DNA of 64,000 nucleotides from Colletes latitarsis (lineage: Eukaryota > Arthropoda > Insecta > Hymenoptera > Colletidae). This document shows positions 9,975 to 23,630 of the stretch, piece by piece. Position 1 is the stretch's first letter. Every line of letters starts with the position of its first letter. Below the pieces are notes generated by a model. The model had not been told where the DNA came from. It searched no databases and worked only from the letters and a program-made list of their open reading frames with translations. A program made the translations under genes and the position numbers. The DNA lies in NCBI RefSeq assembly GCF_051014445.1, contig NW_027488379.1, positions 1,178,001 through 1,242,000 of the forward strand. Reading direction: 5' to 3'.

Positions 9975-12429
9975 TGTTGAGCAGATCCTGGGATTTTTCT
10001 GGTTTGGATCACGTAGTAATGTGGTACCACGCTGAAACTGTCAATTAAACCTGGTTTCGATCAATATTTTATAGGATAACGCATGTTAGGTCTAGGTTAG
10101 GCCTTGGATTTGCCCTCATCAGACTCATACTTTCGCATTCTTCACACACTTGTTGAACAGATCCCGGGCTTTTCTGGTTTGGATCACGTGGTAATGTGGT
10201 ACCACAATGAAACAGTCGACTAACCCTGGTCTCGATCAATATTTTAGAGGATAACGCATGTTAGGTCTGGATTAAGGTCTAGGACTTGTCCCCATCAGTC
10301 TCATACTTCCTCATTCTTCACATACTTCTTGAACAGTTTCTGGGCATTTTCTGGTTTGGATCACGTAGTAATGTGGTACCACACTTAAACAGTCCATTAA
10401 AGCTGGTTTCGATCAATGTTTTAATGGTTAACGCATGTTAGGTCTAGGTTAGGTCTGGGATTTGCTCTCATCAGGCTCATACGTTTGCATATTTCTCATA
10501 CTTGATCGCCAGATTCTGGTCTTTTTTTGGTTTGGATCACGTAGTAATGTGGTACCACACTGAAACAGTCCATTAAACCTGGTCTCGATCAATATTTTAA
10601 AGGATAACGCATGTTAGGTCTATGCTAGGTCTGGGATTTGCACTCATCAGGCTCATACTTTCGCATATTTCTCATACCTGATGGCCAGATTTTGGGCTTT
10701 TTTTGGTTTGGATAATGTAGCAATGTGGTACAACACTGAAACAGTCCATTAAACCTGGTTTCGATCAATATTTTAGAGGATAACGCATGTTAGGTCTATG
10801 TTAGGTCTGGGATTTGCTCTCATCAGGCTCATACTTCCGCATATTTCTCATACTTGATGGCCAGATTCTGGGCTTTTTTTGGTTTTGTTAACGTAGTAAT
10901 GTGGTACCAGACTGAAACAGTCAATTAAACCTGGTCACGATCAATATTTTAGAGGATAACGCATGTTAGGTCTAGGTTAGGTCTGGGATTTGCTCCCAGC
11001 AGGCTCATACTTTCGTATATTTCTGATACTTGATGGCCAGATTCTGGACTTTTTCAGTTTGGATCACGTCATAATGTGGGACCACACTGAAACAGTCGAT
11101 TAAACCAGGTCTCGATCAATATTTTAGAGGATAACGCATGTTAGGTCTGGGTTAGGTCTAGGATTTGCCCTCAGCTGGGTCATACCTTAGCATATTGCTC
11201 ATACTTTTTGGCCAGATCCTGGGCTTTCACTGCTTTGGAACACGTAGTATTGTTGTACCACACTGAAACAGTCGATTAAACCTGGTTTCGATCAATATTT
11301 TAGAGGTTAACTCATATCAGGTCTAGGCCAGGCCTGGGATATGCCCTCATCAGACTCATACTTTCGCATTCTTCACACACTTGTTGAACAATTCCCGGGT
11401 TTTTTCTGGTTTGGATCACGTAGTAATGTGGTACCACACTGAAACAGTCCGTTAAGCCTAGTTTCGAACAACATTTTAGAGGATGGCGCATGTTTGGCCT
11501 AGGTTAGGTCTGGGATATACTCCCATCAGGCTCATGCTTTCGCATATTTCTCATACATGTTGAGCAGATCCTGGGATTTTTCTGGTTTGGATCATGTAGT
11601 AATATGGTACCACACAGAAACAGTCAATTAAACCTGGTTTCGATCAATATTTTAGAGGATAACGCATGATAGGTCTGGATTAGGTCTAGGATTTGCTGTC
11701 ATCAGGCTCATACTTTTGCATATTTCTCATTCTTGATCGCCAGATAGTGGTCTTTTTTTGGCTTGGATAATGTAGCAATGTGGTACAACACTGAAACAGT
11801 CCATTAAACCTGGTTTCGATCAATATTTTAGAGGATAACGCATGTTATGTCTATGTTAGGTCTGGGATTTGCTCTCATCAGGCTCATACATTCGCATATT
11901 TCTCATACTTGATGGCCAGATTCTGGGCTTTTTCTGGTTTGGAGCACGTCATAATGTGGGACCACACTGAAACAGTAGATTAAACCAGGTCTCGATCAAT
12001 ATTTTAGAGGATAACGCATGTTAGGTCTAGGTTAGGTCTGGGATTTGCACTCATCAGGCTCATACTCTCGCATATTTCTCATACTTGATGCCCAGATACT
12101 GGGCTTTTTCTGGTTTGGATCGCGTAGTAATGTGGTACCACACTGAAACAGTCAATTCAACCTGGTCTCGATAAATATTTTAGAGGATAACGCATGTTAG
12201 GTCTGGGTTAGGTCTAGGATTTGCCCTCATCTGGCTCATACTTTCGCATTTTTCGCATACTCGTTGACCAGATACAGGTCTCATTCTGGTTTGGATCACG
12301 TGGTAATGTGGTACCACACTGAAACAGTCAATTAAACCTAGTCTGGGTCAACATTTCAAAGGATAATGCATTTTAGGTCTAGGTTAGGTCTGCGATATGC
12401 CCACATGAGGCTCATACTTTCGCATATTT

Positions 12430-12800
12430 CTCACACTTGTTGGCCAGATCGTGGACTTTTACTGGTTTGGATCACATGGTAATGTGATACCACACTGAAA
12501 CAGTCGACTAAACCTGGTCACGATCAATATTTTAGAGGATAACGCATGTTAGGTCTAGGTTAGGTCTGGGATTTGCTCTCATCGGGCTCATACTTTCGCA
12601 TATTTCTGATACTTGATGGCCAGATACTGGACTTTTTCTGGTTTGGATCACGTAGTAATGTGGTACCACACTGAAACAGTCGACTAAACCTGGTCTCGAT
12701 CAATATTTTAGAGGATGACGCATGTTAGGTTTGGATTAGGTCTGGGATTTGCCCTCATCAGTCTCATACTTCCTCATTCTTCACATACTTCTTGGACAGA
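12430..12800 (+). repeat. 15-monomer-offset local duplication, copy 1
   Basis: Pairs with 15,070-15,440 at offset 2,640 bp (15 x 176 exactly). Shared variants are GATCGTGGACTTTTACTGG, a TGTGAT core in place of TGTGGT, TGGTCACGATC and the TTCCTCATTC monomer. A related series lies near 5,935-6,080. Confidence 0.85.
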
Positions 12801-13956
12801 TCCTGGTTTTTTTCTGGTTTGATCACGTAGTAATGTGGTACCACACTGAAACAGTCCATTAAACCTAGTTTCGAAACATATTTTAGAGGATGGCGCATGT
12901 TTGGCCTAGGCTAGGTCTGGGATATGCTCCCATCAGGCTCATACTTTCGCATATTTCTCATACTTGTTGAGCAGATCCTGGGATTTTTCTGGTTTGGATC
13001 ACGTAGTAATATGGTGCCACACTGAAACAGTCAATTAAACCTGGTTTCGATCAATATTTTAGAGGATAACGCATGATAGGTCTGGATTAGGTCTAGGATT
13101 TGCTCTCATCAGGCTCATACTTTTGCATATTTCTCATACTTGATCGCCAGATTGTGGTCTTTTTTTGGTTTGGATCACGTAGTAATGTGGTACCACACTG
13201 AAACAGTCCATTAAACCTGGTTTCGAACAATATTTTTGAGGATAACGCATGCTAGGTTTAGGTTAGGTCTGGGATTTGCACTCATCAGGCTCATACTTTC
13301 GCATATTTCTGATACTTGATGGCCAGATTCTGGACTTTTTCTGGTTTGGATCACGTAGTAATGTCGTACCACACTGAAACAGTCGACTAAACCTGGTCTC
13401 GATCAATATTTTAGAGGATAACTCATGTTAGGTCTAGGCCAGGCCTCGGATATGCCATCATCGGACTCATACTTTCGCATATTTCTCATACTTGATGGCC
13501 AGACTCTGGTCCTTTTTTGGTTTCGATCACGTATTAATGTGGCACCACACTGGAACAGTCCATTAAACCTGGTTCCGATCAATATTTTTGAGGAAAACAC
13601 ATGTTGTGGTCTCGGTCAGGTTTAGGATTTGCCCTCAGGTGGGTCATACCTTCGCATATTGCTCATACTCTTTGGCCAGATCCTGGGCTTTCACTGCTTT
13701 GGATCACGTAGTATTGTGGTACCACACTGAAACGGTCGAATAAACCTGGTTTCGATCAATATGTTAGAGTTTCACTCATGTTAGATCTAGGCCAGGCCTG
13801 GGATATGCCCTCGTCAGACTCATACTTTCGCATTCTTCACATACTTGTTGAACAATTCCCGGTTTTTTTCTGGTTTGAATCACGTAGTAATGTGGTACCA
13901 CACTGAAACAGTCCATTAAACCTAGTTTCGAACAACATTTTAGTGGATAACGCATG

Positions 13957-13978
13957 TTAGGTCTGGGTTAGGTCTGGG
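13957..13978 (+). repeat. Perfect tandem 11-bp pair within a monomer (representative)
   Basis: TTAGGTCTGGG is repeated twice with no spacer (13,957-13,967 and 13,968-13,978). Nearly every monomer has this pair with zero to three mismatches at monomer positions 65-86. It is an internal duplication that predates amplification of the satellite. TTAGG is also the core of several telomere repeats, but the 11-bp period is not telomeric. Confidence 0.9.
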
Positions 13979-14562
13979 ATTTGCCCTCTTCAATCTCATA
14001 CTTTCGCATTCTTCACATACTTGTTGGCCAGATCCTGTGTTTTTTCTGGTTTGGATCACGTGGTAATATGTTACCACACTGTAACAGACCATTAAACCTT
14101 GTTTCGAACAATATTTTTGAGGATAACGCATGCTAGGTTTAGGTTAGGTCTGGGATTTGCTCTCATCAGGCTCATACATTCGCATATTTCTCATACTTGT
14201 TGAGCAGATCCTGGGATTTTTCTGGTTTGGAACACGTAGTAATGTGGTACCACACTGAAACAGTCGACTAAACCTGGTCTCGATCATTATTTTAGAGGAT
14301 AACGCATGCTAGATTTAGGTTAGGTATGGGATTTCCACTCATCAGGCTCATACTTTCGCATATTTCTCATACTTGATGGCCAGATTCTGGGCTTTCTTTG
14401 GATTGGATCACGTAGTAATGTGGCACCACACTGAAACAGTCCATTTATCCTGGTTTCGATCAATATTCTAGAGGACAACGCATGTTAGGTCTATCTCAGG
14501 TCAGGGATTTGCTCTCATCAGGCTCATACTTTCGCATATTTCTGATACTTGATGGCCAGATT

Positions 14563-14921
14563 CTGGGCTTTTTTAGGTTTGGATAACGTAGTAATGTGGT
14601 ACCACACTGAAACAGACAATTAAACCTGGTTTCGATCAATATTTTAGAGGATATCACATGTTAGGTCTGGGTCAGGTCTGTGATTTGCCCCCATGAGGCA
14701 AATACTTTCGCATATTTCTCATACTTGTTGGCCAGAACCTGGGCTTTTTTAGGTTTGGATAACGTAGTAATGTGGTACCACACTGAAACAGACAATTAAA
14801 CCTGGTTTCGATCAATATTTTAGAGGATATCACATGTTAGGTCTTGGTCAGGTCTGTGATTTGCCCCCATGAGGCAAATACTTTCGCATATTTCTCATAC
14901 TTGTTGGCCAGAACCTGGGCT
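14563..14921 (+). repeat. Recent adjacent single-monomer tandem duplication
   Basis: Two neighbouring monomers (cores at 14,597 and 14,773, exactly 176 apart) share TTTTTTAGGTTTGGATAACG, GAAACAGACAATTAAACC, GATATCACATG and CCCCCATGAGGCAAATAC. The only difference I see in the shared part is GTCTGGGTC against GTCTTGGTC. Neighbours in this domain normally differ at many sites, so this is a recent one-unit gain. Confidence 0.88.
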
Positions 14922-17639
14922 TCTTCTGGTTTGGATCGCGTAGTAATGTGGGACCACACTGAAACAGTCGATTAAACCTGGTTTCGATCAATATTTTAGA
15001 GGATAACGCATGTTAGGTCTATGTCAGGTCTGGGATTTGCTCGCATCAGGCTCATACTTTCGCATATTTCTCATACATGTTGGCCAGATCGTGGACTTTT
15101 ACTGGTTTGGATCACACGGTAATGTGATCCCACACTGAAACAGTCGACTAAACCTGGTCACGATCAATATTTTAGAGGATAACGCATGTTAGGTCTAGGT
15201 TAGGTCTGGGATTTGCTCTCATCAGGCTCATACTTTCCCATATTTCTGATACTTGATGGCCAGATTCTGGACTTTTTCTGGTTTGGATCACGTACTAATG
15301 TGGTACCACACTGAAACAGTCGACTAAACCTGGTCTCGATCAATATTTTAAAGGATGACGCATGTTAGGTCTGGATTAGGTCTGGGTTTTGCCCTTATCA
15401 GTCTCATACTTCCTCATTCTTCACATACTTCTTGAACAGATCCTGGGTCTTTTCTGGTTTGGATCACGTAGTAATGTGGTACCACACTGAAACAGCCAAT
15501 TAAACCTGGTTTCGGTCAATATTTTAGAGGATAACGCATGCTAGGTCTAGGTTAGGCCTTGGATTTGCCCTCTTCAGTCTCAAACTTTCGCATTCTTCTC
15601 ATACTTGTTGGCCAGATCCTGGGTTCCTTCTGGTTTGGATCACGTGGTAATATGTTACCATACTGAAACAGACCATTAAACCTGGTTTCGATCAATATTT
15701 TAGAGGATAACGCATGTTAGATCTAGGTTAGGTCTGGGATTTGCTCTCATCAGGCTCATACTTTTGCATATTTCTGATACTTGATGGCCGGATTCTGGAC
15801 TTTTTCTGGTTTGGATCACGTAGTAATGTGGTACCACACTGAAACAGCCAATTAAACCTGGTTTCGGTCAATATTTTAGAGGATAACGCATGTTAGGTCT
15901 AGGTTAGGTCTGGGATTTGCTCTCATCAGGCTCATACTTTCGCATATTTCTGATACTTGATGGCCAGATTCTGGACTTTTTCTGGTTTGGATCACGTAGT
16001 AATGTGGTACCACACTGAAACAGTCGACTAAACCTGGTCTCGATCAATATTTTAGAGGGTGACGCATGTTAGGTCTGGATTAGGTCTGGGATTTGACCTC
16101 ATCAGTCTCATACTTCCTCATTCTTCACATTCTTCTTGGACAGATCCTGGTTTTATTCTGGTTGGGATCATATAGTAATGTGGTACCACACTGAGACAGT
16201 CGATTAAACCAGGTTTCGATCAATATTTTAGATGATAACGCATGTTAGGTCTGGGTTAGGTCTAGGATTTGCCCTCATCAGACTCATACTTTCGCATTCT
16301 TCGAACACTTGTTGAACAGATCCTGGGTTTTTTCTGGTTTGGATCACGTGGTAATATGTTACCACACTGAAACAGACCATTAAACCTGGTTTCGAACAAT
16401 ATTTTAAAGGATAACGCATGTTAGGTCTATCTCAGGTCTGGGATTTGCACCCATCAGGCTCATACTTTCGCATATTTCTCATACTTGATGGCCAGATTTT
16501 GGGCTTTTTCTGGTTTGGATCACGTAGTAATGTGGCACCAAACTGAAACAGTCAATTCAACCTGGTCTCGATAAATATTTTAGAGGATAACCCATGTTAG
16601 GTCTGGGTTAGGTCTGGGATTTGCTCTCGTCAGGCTCATACTTTCGCATATTTCTGATACTTGAGGGCCAGATTCTGGGCTTTTTTTGGTTTGGATCACG
16701 TAGTATTGTGGTACCACACTGAGACAGTCCATTAATCCTGGTTTCGATCAATATTCTAGAGGATAACGCATGTTAGGTCTATGTTAGGGCAGGGATTTGC
16801 TCTCATCAGGCTCAAACTTTCGCATATTTCTCATACTTGATGGCCAGATTCTGGGCTTTTTTTGGTTTGGATCATGTAGAAATGTGGTACCACACTGAAA
16901 AAGTCAATTAAACCTGGTTTCGATCAATATTTTAGATGATAACGCATGTTAGGTCTATGTTAGATACGGGATCTGCTATCATCAGGCTCATACTTTCGCA
17001 TATTTCTCACACTTGATGGCCAGACTCCGGGCTTTTTCTGGTTTGTATCACGTAGTAATGTGGTACCACACTGAAACAGTCAATTAAACCTGGTTTCGAT
17101 CACTATTTTAGAGGATAACGCATGGTAGGTCTAGGTTAGGCCTTGGATTAGCCCTCGTCAGACTCATACTTTCGCATTCTTCACACACTTGTTGAACAGA
17201 TCCCGGGCTTTTCTGGTTTGGACCACGTGGTAATGCGGTACCACAATGAAACAGTCGACTAAACCTGGTCTCGATCATTATTTTAGAGGATAACGCATGT
17301 TAGGTCTGGATTAGTTCTAGGATTTGCCCTCATCAGTCTGATACTTCCTCATTCTTCACATATTTCTTGAACAGATCCTGGGTTTTTTCTGGTTTGGATC
17401 ACGTGGTAATATGTTACCACACTGAAACAGACCATTAAACCTGGTTTCGAACAATATTTTTGAGGATAACGCATGCAAGATTTAGATTAGGTATGGGATT
17501 TCCACTCATCAGGCTCTTACTTTCGCATATTTCTCATACTTGATGGCCAGATTCTGGTCCTTTTTTGGTTTCGAACACGTATTAATGTGCCACCACACTG
17601 AAACAGTCAATTCAACCTGGTCTCGATCACTATTTTAGA

Positions 17640-17940
17640 GGATAACGCATGGTAGGTCTAGGTTAGGCCTTGGATTAGCGCTCATCAGACTCATACTTTC
17701 GCATTCTTCACACACTTGTTGAACAGATCCCGGGCTTTTCTGGTTTGGACCACGTGGTAATGTGGTACCACAATGAAACAGTCGACTAAACCAGGTCAAG
17801 ATCAATATTTTAGAGGATAACGCATGTTAGGTCTGGGTTAGGTCTGGGATTTGCTCTCTTCAAGCTCATACATTCGCATATTTCTCATACTTGTTGAGCA
17901 GATCTTGGGCTTTTTCTGGTTTGGATCACGTAGTAATGTG
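17640..17940 (+). repeat. 6-monomer-offset local duplication, copy 1
   Basis: Pairs with 18,695-18,995 at offset 1,055 bp (6 x 176 minus 1). Shared variants are GGTCAAGATCAATATTTTAG, TTTGCTCTCTTCAAGCTC and GAGCAGATCTTGGGC. Another monomer with CTTCAAGCTC lies between them near 18,562. Confidence 0.8.
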
Positions 17941-20744
17941 GCACCACACTGAAACAGTCAATTCAACCTGGTATCGATAAATATTTTAGAGGATAACCCA
18001 TGTTAGGTCTGGGTTAGGTATGGGATTTGCTCTCATCAGGCTCATACTTTCGCATATTTCTGATAATTGATGGCCAGATTCTGGACTTTTTCTGGATTGG
18101 ATCACGTAGTAATGTGGTACCACACTGAAACAGTCGACTAAACCTGGTCTCGATCAATATTTTAGAGGATAACGCATGCTAGATTTAGGTTAGGTATGGG
18201 ATTTCCACTCATCAGGCTCATACTTTCGCATATTTCTCATACTTGATGGCCAGACTCTGGTCCTTTTTTGGTTTGGATAACGTAGTAATATGGTACCACA
18301 CTGAAACAGTCCATTAAACCTGGTTTCGATCAATATTTTAGAGGATAACGCATGTTAGGTCTATCTCAGGTCTGGGATTTGCTCCCATCAGGCTCATACT
18401 TTCGCATATTTCTCATACTTGATGGCCAGATTCTGGGCTTTTTCTGGTTTGGATCACGTAGTAATGTGGCACCACACTGAAACAGTCAATTCAACCTGGT
18501 CTCGATAAATATTTTAGAGGATAACGCATGTTAGGTCTGGGTTAGGTCTGGGATTTGCTCTCTTCAAGCTCATACATTCGCATATTTCTCATACTTGTTG
18601 AGCAGATCCTGGGATTTTTCAGGTTTGGATCACGTTGTAATGTGGTACCACACTGCAACAGTCAATTAAACCTGGTTTCGATCAATATTTTAGAGGATAA
18701 CGCATGTTAGGTCTAGGTTAGGCCTTGGATTTGCCCTCATCAGACTCATACTTTCGCATTCTTCACACACTTGTTGAACAGATCCCTGGCTTTTCTGGTT
18801 TGGACCACGTGGTAATGTGGTACCACAATGAAACACTCGACTAAACCAGGTCAAGATCAATATTTTAGAGGATAACGCATGTTAGGTCTGGGTTAGGTCT
18901 GGGATTTGCTCTCTTCAAGCTCATACATTCGCATATTTCTCATACTTGTTGAGCAGATCTTGGGCTCCTTCTGGTTTGGATCACGTAGTAATGTGGGACC
19001 ACACTGAAACAGTCCTTTAAAGCTGGTCGCGATCGATATTTTAGAGGATAACTCATGTTAGGTCAGGGTAAGGTCAGGGATTTGCCCTTATCAGTCTCAT
19101 ACTTCCTCATTCTTCACATATTTCTTGAAGAGATCCTGGGTTTTTTCTGGTTTGGATCACATAGTTGTGTGGTACCACACTGAAACATTCGATTAAACCA
19201 GGTTTCGATCAATATTTTAGATGATAATGCATGTTAGGTCTATGTTAGGTCTGGGATTTGCTCTCATCAGGCTCATACTTTCGCATATTTCTCATACTTG
19301 ATGGCCAGATTCTGGGCTTTTTTTGGTTTGGTTAACGTAGTAATGGGGTACCACACAGAAACAGTCCATTAAACCTGGTTTCAATCAATATTTTACAGGA
19401 TAACGCATGTTAGGTCTTTGTTAGATACGGGATCTGCTCTCATCAGGCTCATACTTTCGCATATTTCTCATACTTGTAGAGCAGATCCTGGGTCTTTTCT
19501 GCTTTGGATCACGTAGTAATGTGGCACCACACTGAAACAATCGATTAAATCTAGTTTCGATGAATACTTTAGAGGATAACTCATGTTAGGTCTAGGCCAC
19601 GCCTGGGATTTGCCCTCATCAGACTCATCCTTTCGCATTCTTCACATATTTGTTGAACAGATCCCGGTTTCTTTCTGGTTTGGATCACGTAGAAATGTGG
19701 CACCACACTGTAACAGTCCATTAGACCTTGTTTCGATCAATATTTTAGAGGATAACTCATGTTAGGTCTTGGCCAGGCCTGGGATTTACCCTCATCAGGC
19801 TCATACTTTCGCATTCTTCACATACCTGTTGAAGAGATCCCGGGCTTTTTCTGGTTTGGATCACGTAGTAATGTGGTACCACACTGGAACGGTCCATCAA
19901 ACCTAGATTCGATCATTATTTATGAGGATAGCGCATGTTAGGTCTAGGTTAGTTCTGGGATTTGCTCTCATCAGGCTCATACTTTCGCATATATCTGATA
20001 CTTGATGGCCGGATTCTGGACTTTTTCTGGTTTGGATCACGTAGTAATGTGGTACCACACTGAAACAGTCGACTAAACTTGGTCTCGATCAATATTTTGG
20101 AGGATGACGCATGTTAGGTCTGGATTAGGACTGGGATTTACCCTCATCAGTCTCATACTTCCTCATTCTTCACATACTTCTTGAACAGATCCTGGGTCTT
20201 TTCTGGTTTGGATCACATAGTAGTGTGGTACCACACTGAAACTGTCGATTAAACCAGGTTTCGATCAATATTTTAGATGATAACGCATGTTAGGTCTAGG
20301 TTAGGCCTTGGATTTGCCCTCATCAGACTCATACTTTCGCATTCATCACACACTTGTTGAACAGATCCCGGATTTTTTCTGGTTTGGATCACGTAGTAAT
20401 GTGGTACCACACTGAAACAGTCAATTAAACCTGGTTTCGATCAATATTTTAGAGGATAACGCATGTTAGATTTAGGTTAGGTATGGGATTTCCACTCATC
20501 AGGCTCATACTTTCGCATATTTCTCATACTTGATGGCCAGATTCTGGTCCTTTTTTGGTTTCGATCACGTATTAAAGTGGCACCACACTGAAACAGTCCA
20601 TTAAACCTGGTTTCGATCAATATTTTAGAGGGTAACGCATGTTAGGTCTATGTTAGGTCTGGGATTTGCTCTCATCAGGCTCATACTTTCGCATATTTCT
20701 CATACTTGATGGCCAGATTCTGGGCTTTTTCTGGTTTGGATCAC

Positions 20745-21075
20745 GTAGTAATGTGGCACCAAACTGAAACAGTCAATTCAACCTGGTTTCGATCAATATT
20801 TTAGAGGGTAACGCATGTTAGGTCTACGTTAGGTCTGGGATTTGCTCTCATCAGGCTCATACTTTCGCATATTTCTCATACTTGATGGCCAGATTCTGGG
20901 CTTTTTTTGGTTTGGACCACGTGGTAATTTGGTACCACAATGAAACACTCGACTAAACCTGGTCAAGATCAATATTTTTGCGGAGATCGCATGTGAGGTC
21001 TGGATTAGGTCTACGATTTGCCCCCATCAGTCTCGTACTTCCTCATTCTTCACATACTTCTTGAACAGATCCTGG
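20745..21075 (+). repeat. Old segmental duplication, anchor 1 (58-monomer offset)
   Basis: Matches 30,947-31,277 at offset 10,202 bp. Shared rare strings are GGCACCAAACTGAAAC, TTAGAGGGTAACGC, GGTCAAGATCAATATTTTTG followed by CGGAGATCGC, and GTCTACGATTTGCC. Further anchors to the right keep the order: 21,596 with 31,972 (59 monomers), 21,955-22,365 with 33,913-34,323 (68), 25,360-25,720 with 36,615-36,975 (64) and 26,960-27,280 with 37,335-37,655 (59). Confidence 0.75.
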
Positions 21076-22399
21076 GCTTTTTTTGGTTTGGGTAACGTAG
21101 TAATGGGGTGCCACACTGATACAGTCCATTAAACCTGGTTTCGATCAATATTTTAGAGGGTAACGCATGTTAGGTCTATGTTAGGTCTGGGATTTGCTCT
21201 CATCAGGCTCATACTTTCGCATATTTCTCATACTTGATGGCCAGATTCTGAGCTTTCTTTGGATTGGATCACGTAGTAATGTGGCACCACACTGGAACAG
21301 TCCATTAATCCTGGTTTCGATCAATATTCTAGAGGACAACGCATGTTAGGTCTACGTTTGGTCTGGGATTTGCACTCATCAGGCTCACACTTTCGCATAT
21401 TTCTCATACTTGATGGCCAGATTCTGGGCTTTTTTTGGTTTGGATCACGTAGTATTGTGGTACCACACTGAAACAGTCCATTAATCCCGGTTTCGATCAA
21501 TATTCTGGAGGATAACGCATGTTAGGTCTATCCTAGGGCAGGGATTTGCTCTCATCAGGCTCAAACTTTCGCATATTTCTCATACTTGATGGCCAGAGTC
21601 TGGGCTTTTTTTGGTTTGGATCACGTAGAAATGTGGAACCACACTGAAAAAGTCCATTAAACCTGGTTTCGATCAATATTTTAGATGATAACGCATGATA
21701 GGTCTTTGTTAGATACGGGATCTGCTCTCATCAGGCTCATACTTTCGCATATTTCTCACACTTGATGGCCAGACTCCGGGCTTTTTCTGGTTTGGATCAC
21801 GTAGTAATGTGGTACCACACTGAAACAGTCGACTAAACCTGGTCTCGATAAATATTTTAAAGGATATCGCATGTTAGGTCTGGGTTAGGTCTGGGATTTG
21901 CCCTCTTCAGTCTCATACTTTCGCATTCTTCACATACTTGTTGGCCAGATCCTGGGTTTTTTTTGGTTTGGATCACATGGTAATGTGGTACCACACTGAA
22001 ACAGTCAACTCAACCTGGTCTCGATCAATACTTTAGGGGATAATGCATGTTAGGACTAGGTTAGGTCTGGGATTTGCTCTCATCAGGCTCATACAGTCAC
22101 ATATTTCTCATACTTGTTGAGCAGATCCTGGGATTTTTCTGGTTTGGGCCACGTGGTAATGTGGTACCACAATGAAACAGTCGACTAAACCTGGTCTCGA
22201 TCATTATTTTAGAGGATAACGCATGTTAGTTCTGGATTAGTTCTAGGATTTGTCCTCATAAGACTGATACTTCCTCATTCTTCACATATTTCTTGAACTG
22301 ATCCTGGGTTTTTTTTTGTTTCGATCACGTAGTAATGCGGTACCACACTGAAACAGTCCATTAAACCTGGTCTCGATCAATATTTTAGAGGATGACGCA

Positions 22400-23275
22400 T
22401 GTTAGGTCTATGTTAGGTCTGAGATTTGCTCTCATCAGGCTCATACTTTCGCATATTTCTCATACTTGATGGCCAGATTCTGAGCTTTCTTTGGATTGGA
22501 TCACGTAGTAATGTGGCACCACACTGAAACAGTCCATTAATCCTGGTTTCGATCAATATTCTAGAGGATAACGCATGTTAGGTCTATGTTAGGTCTGGGA
22601 TTTGCTCTCATCAGGCTCATACTATCGCATATTTCTCATACTTGATGGCCAGATTGTGGGCTTTTTTTGGTTTGGATCACGTAGTATTGTGGTACCACAC
22701 TGAAACTGTCCATTAAGCCTGGTTTCGATCAATATTCTAGAGGATAACGCATGTTAGGTCCATGTCAGGTCAGGGATTTGCTCTCATCAGGCTCATACTT
22801 TCGCATATTTCTCATACTTGATGGCCACATTCTGGGCTTTTTTTGGTTTGGATCACGTAGAAATGTGGTACCACACTGAAAAAGTCCATTAAACCTGGTT
22901 TCGATCAATATTTTAGATGATAACGCATGTTAGGTCTATGTTCGATACGGGATCTGCTCTCATCAGGCTCATACTTTCGCACATTTCTCACACTTGATGG
23001 CCAGACTCCGGGCTTTTTCTGGTTTGGATCACGTAGTAACGTGGTACCACACTGAAACAGTCGACTAAACCTGGTCTCGATCAATATTTTAGAGGATGAC
23101 GCACGTTAGGTCTGGGTTAGGTCTGGGATTTGCCCTCTTCAGTCTCATACGTTCGCATATTTCTCATTCTTGTTGGCCAGATCCTGGGCTTTCACTGGTT
23201 CGGATCACGTAGTTATGTGGTACCACACAGAAACAGTCAATTCAACCTGGTCTCGATAAATACTTTAGAGGATAA
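22400..23275 (+). repeat. A-B-C-D higher-order repeat, copy 1
   Basis: Ordered series of type A (near 22,490), B (near 22,655), C (near 22,825) and D (near 23,005) monomers followed by a CTTCAGTCTCATACGTTCGC monomer. It matches 23,631-24,506 at offset 1,231 bp (7 monomers minus 1 bp). Shared private variants include GTTCGATACGGGATCTGC and ACTGGTTCGGATCACG. Confidence 0.88.
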
Positions 23276-23630
23276 CTCATGTTAGGTCTAGGCCAGTCCT
23301 GGGATTTGCCCTCATCAGGCTCATACTTTCGCATTCTTCACATATTTGTTGAACAGATCCCGGGTTTTTTCTGGTTTGGATCACGTAGTAATGCGGTACC
23401 ACACTGAAACAGTCCATTAAACCTGGTTTCGATCAATGTGTTAGAGGATAACGCATGTTAGGTCTAGGTTAGGCCTTGGATTTGCCCTCATCAGACTCAT
23501 ACTTTCGCATTCGTCACACACTTCATGGACAGATCCTGGTTTTTTCAGGTTGGGATCATATAGTAATGTGGTACCACACTGAGACAGTCGATTAAACCTA
23601 GTTTCGATCAATATTTTAGGGGATAACGAA

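Larger units (their letters stand above)
9151..20700 (+). repeat. Middle-left domain: irregular monomers, sparse local duplications
   Basis: About 65 to 66 monomers with mixed subfamilies and no long regular HOR. Local pairs: 9,676-9,974 with 10,380-10,678 (4 monomers), 12,430-12,800 with 15,070-15,440 (exactly 15 monomers, 2,640 bp), 14,563-14,921 (adjacent pair) and 17,640-17,940 with 18,695-18,995 (6 monomers). Small indels include one extra base near 10,272 (GGATTAAGGTC) and missing bases near 11,055 and 12,829. No gene is seen. Confidence 0.8.

Noticed and set aside
13403..13625. Overlapping frames on both strands (65 and 66 codons)
   Set aside because: Opposite-strand open frames over the same monomer are expected from chance stop spacing; no start context, splice signals or domain is recognisable.
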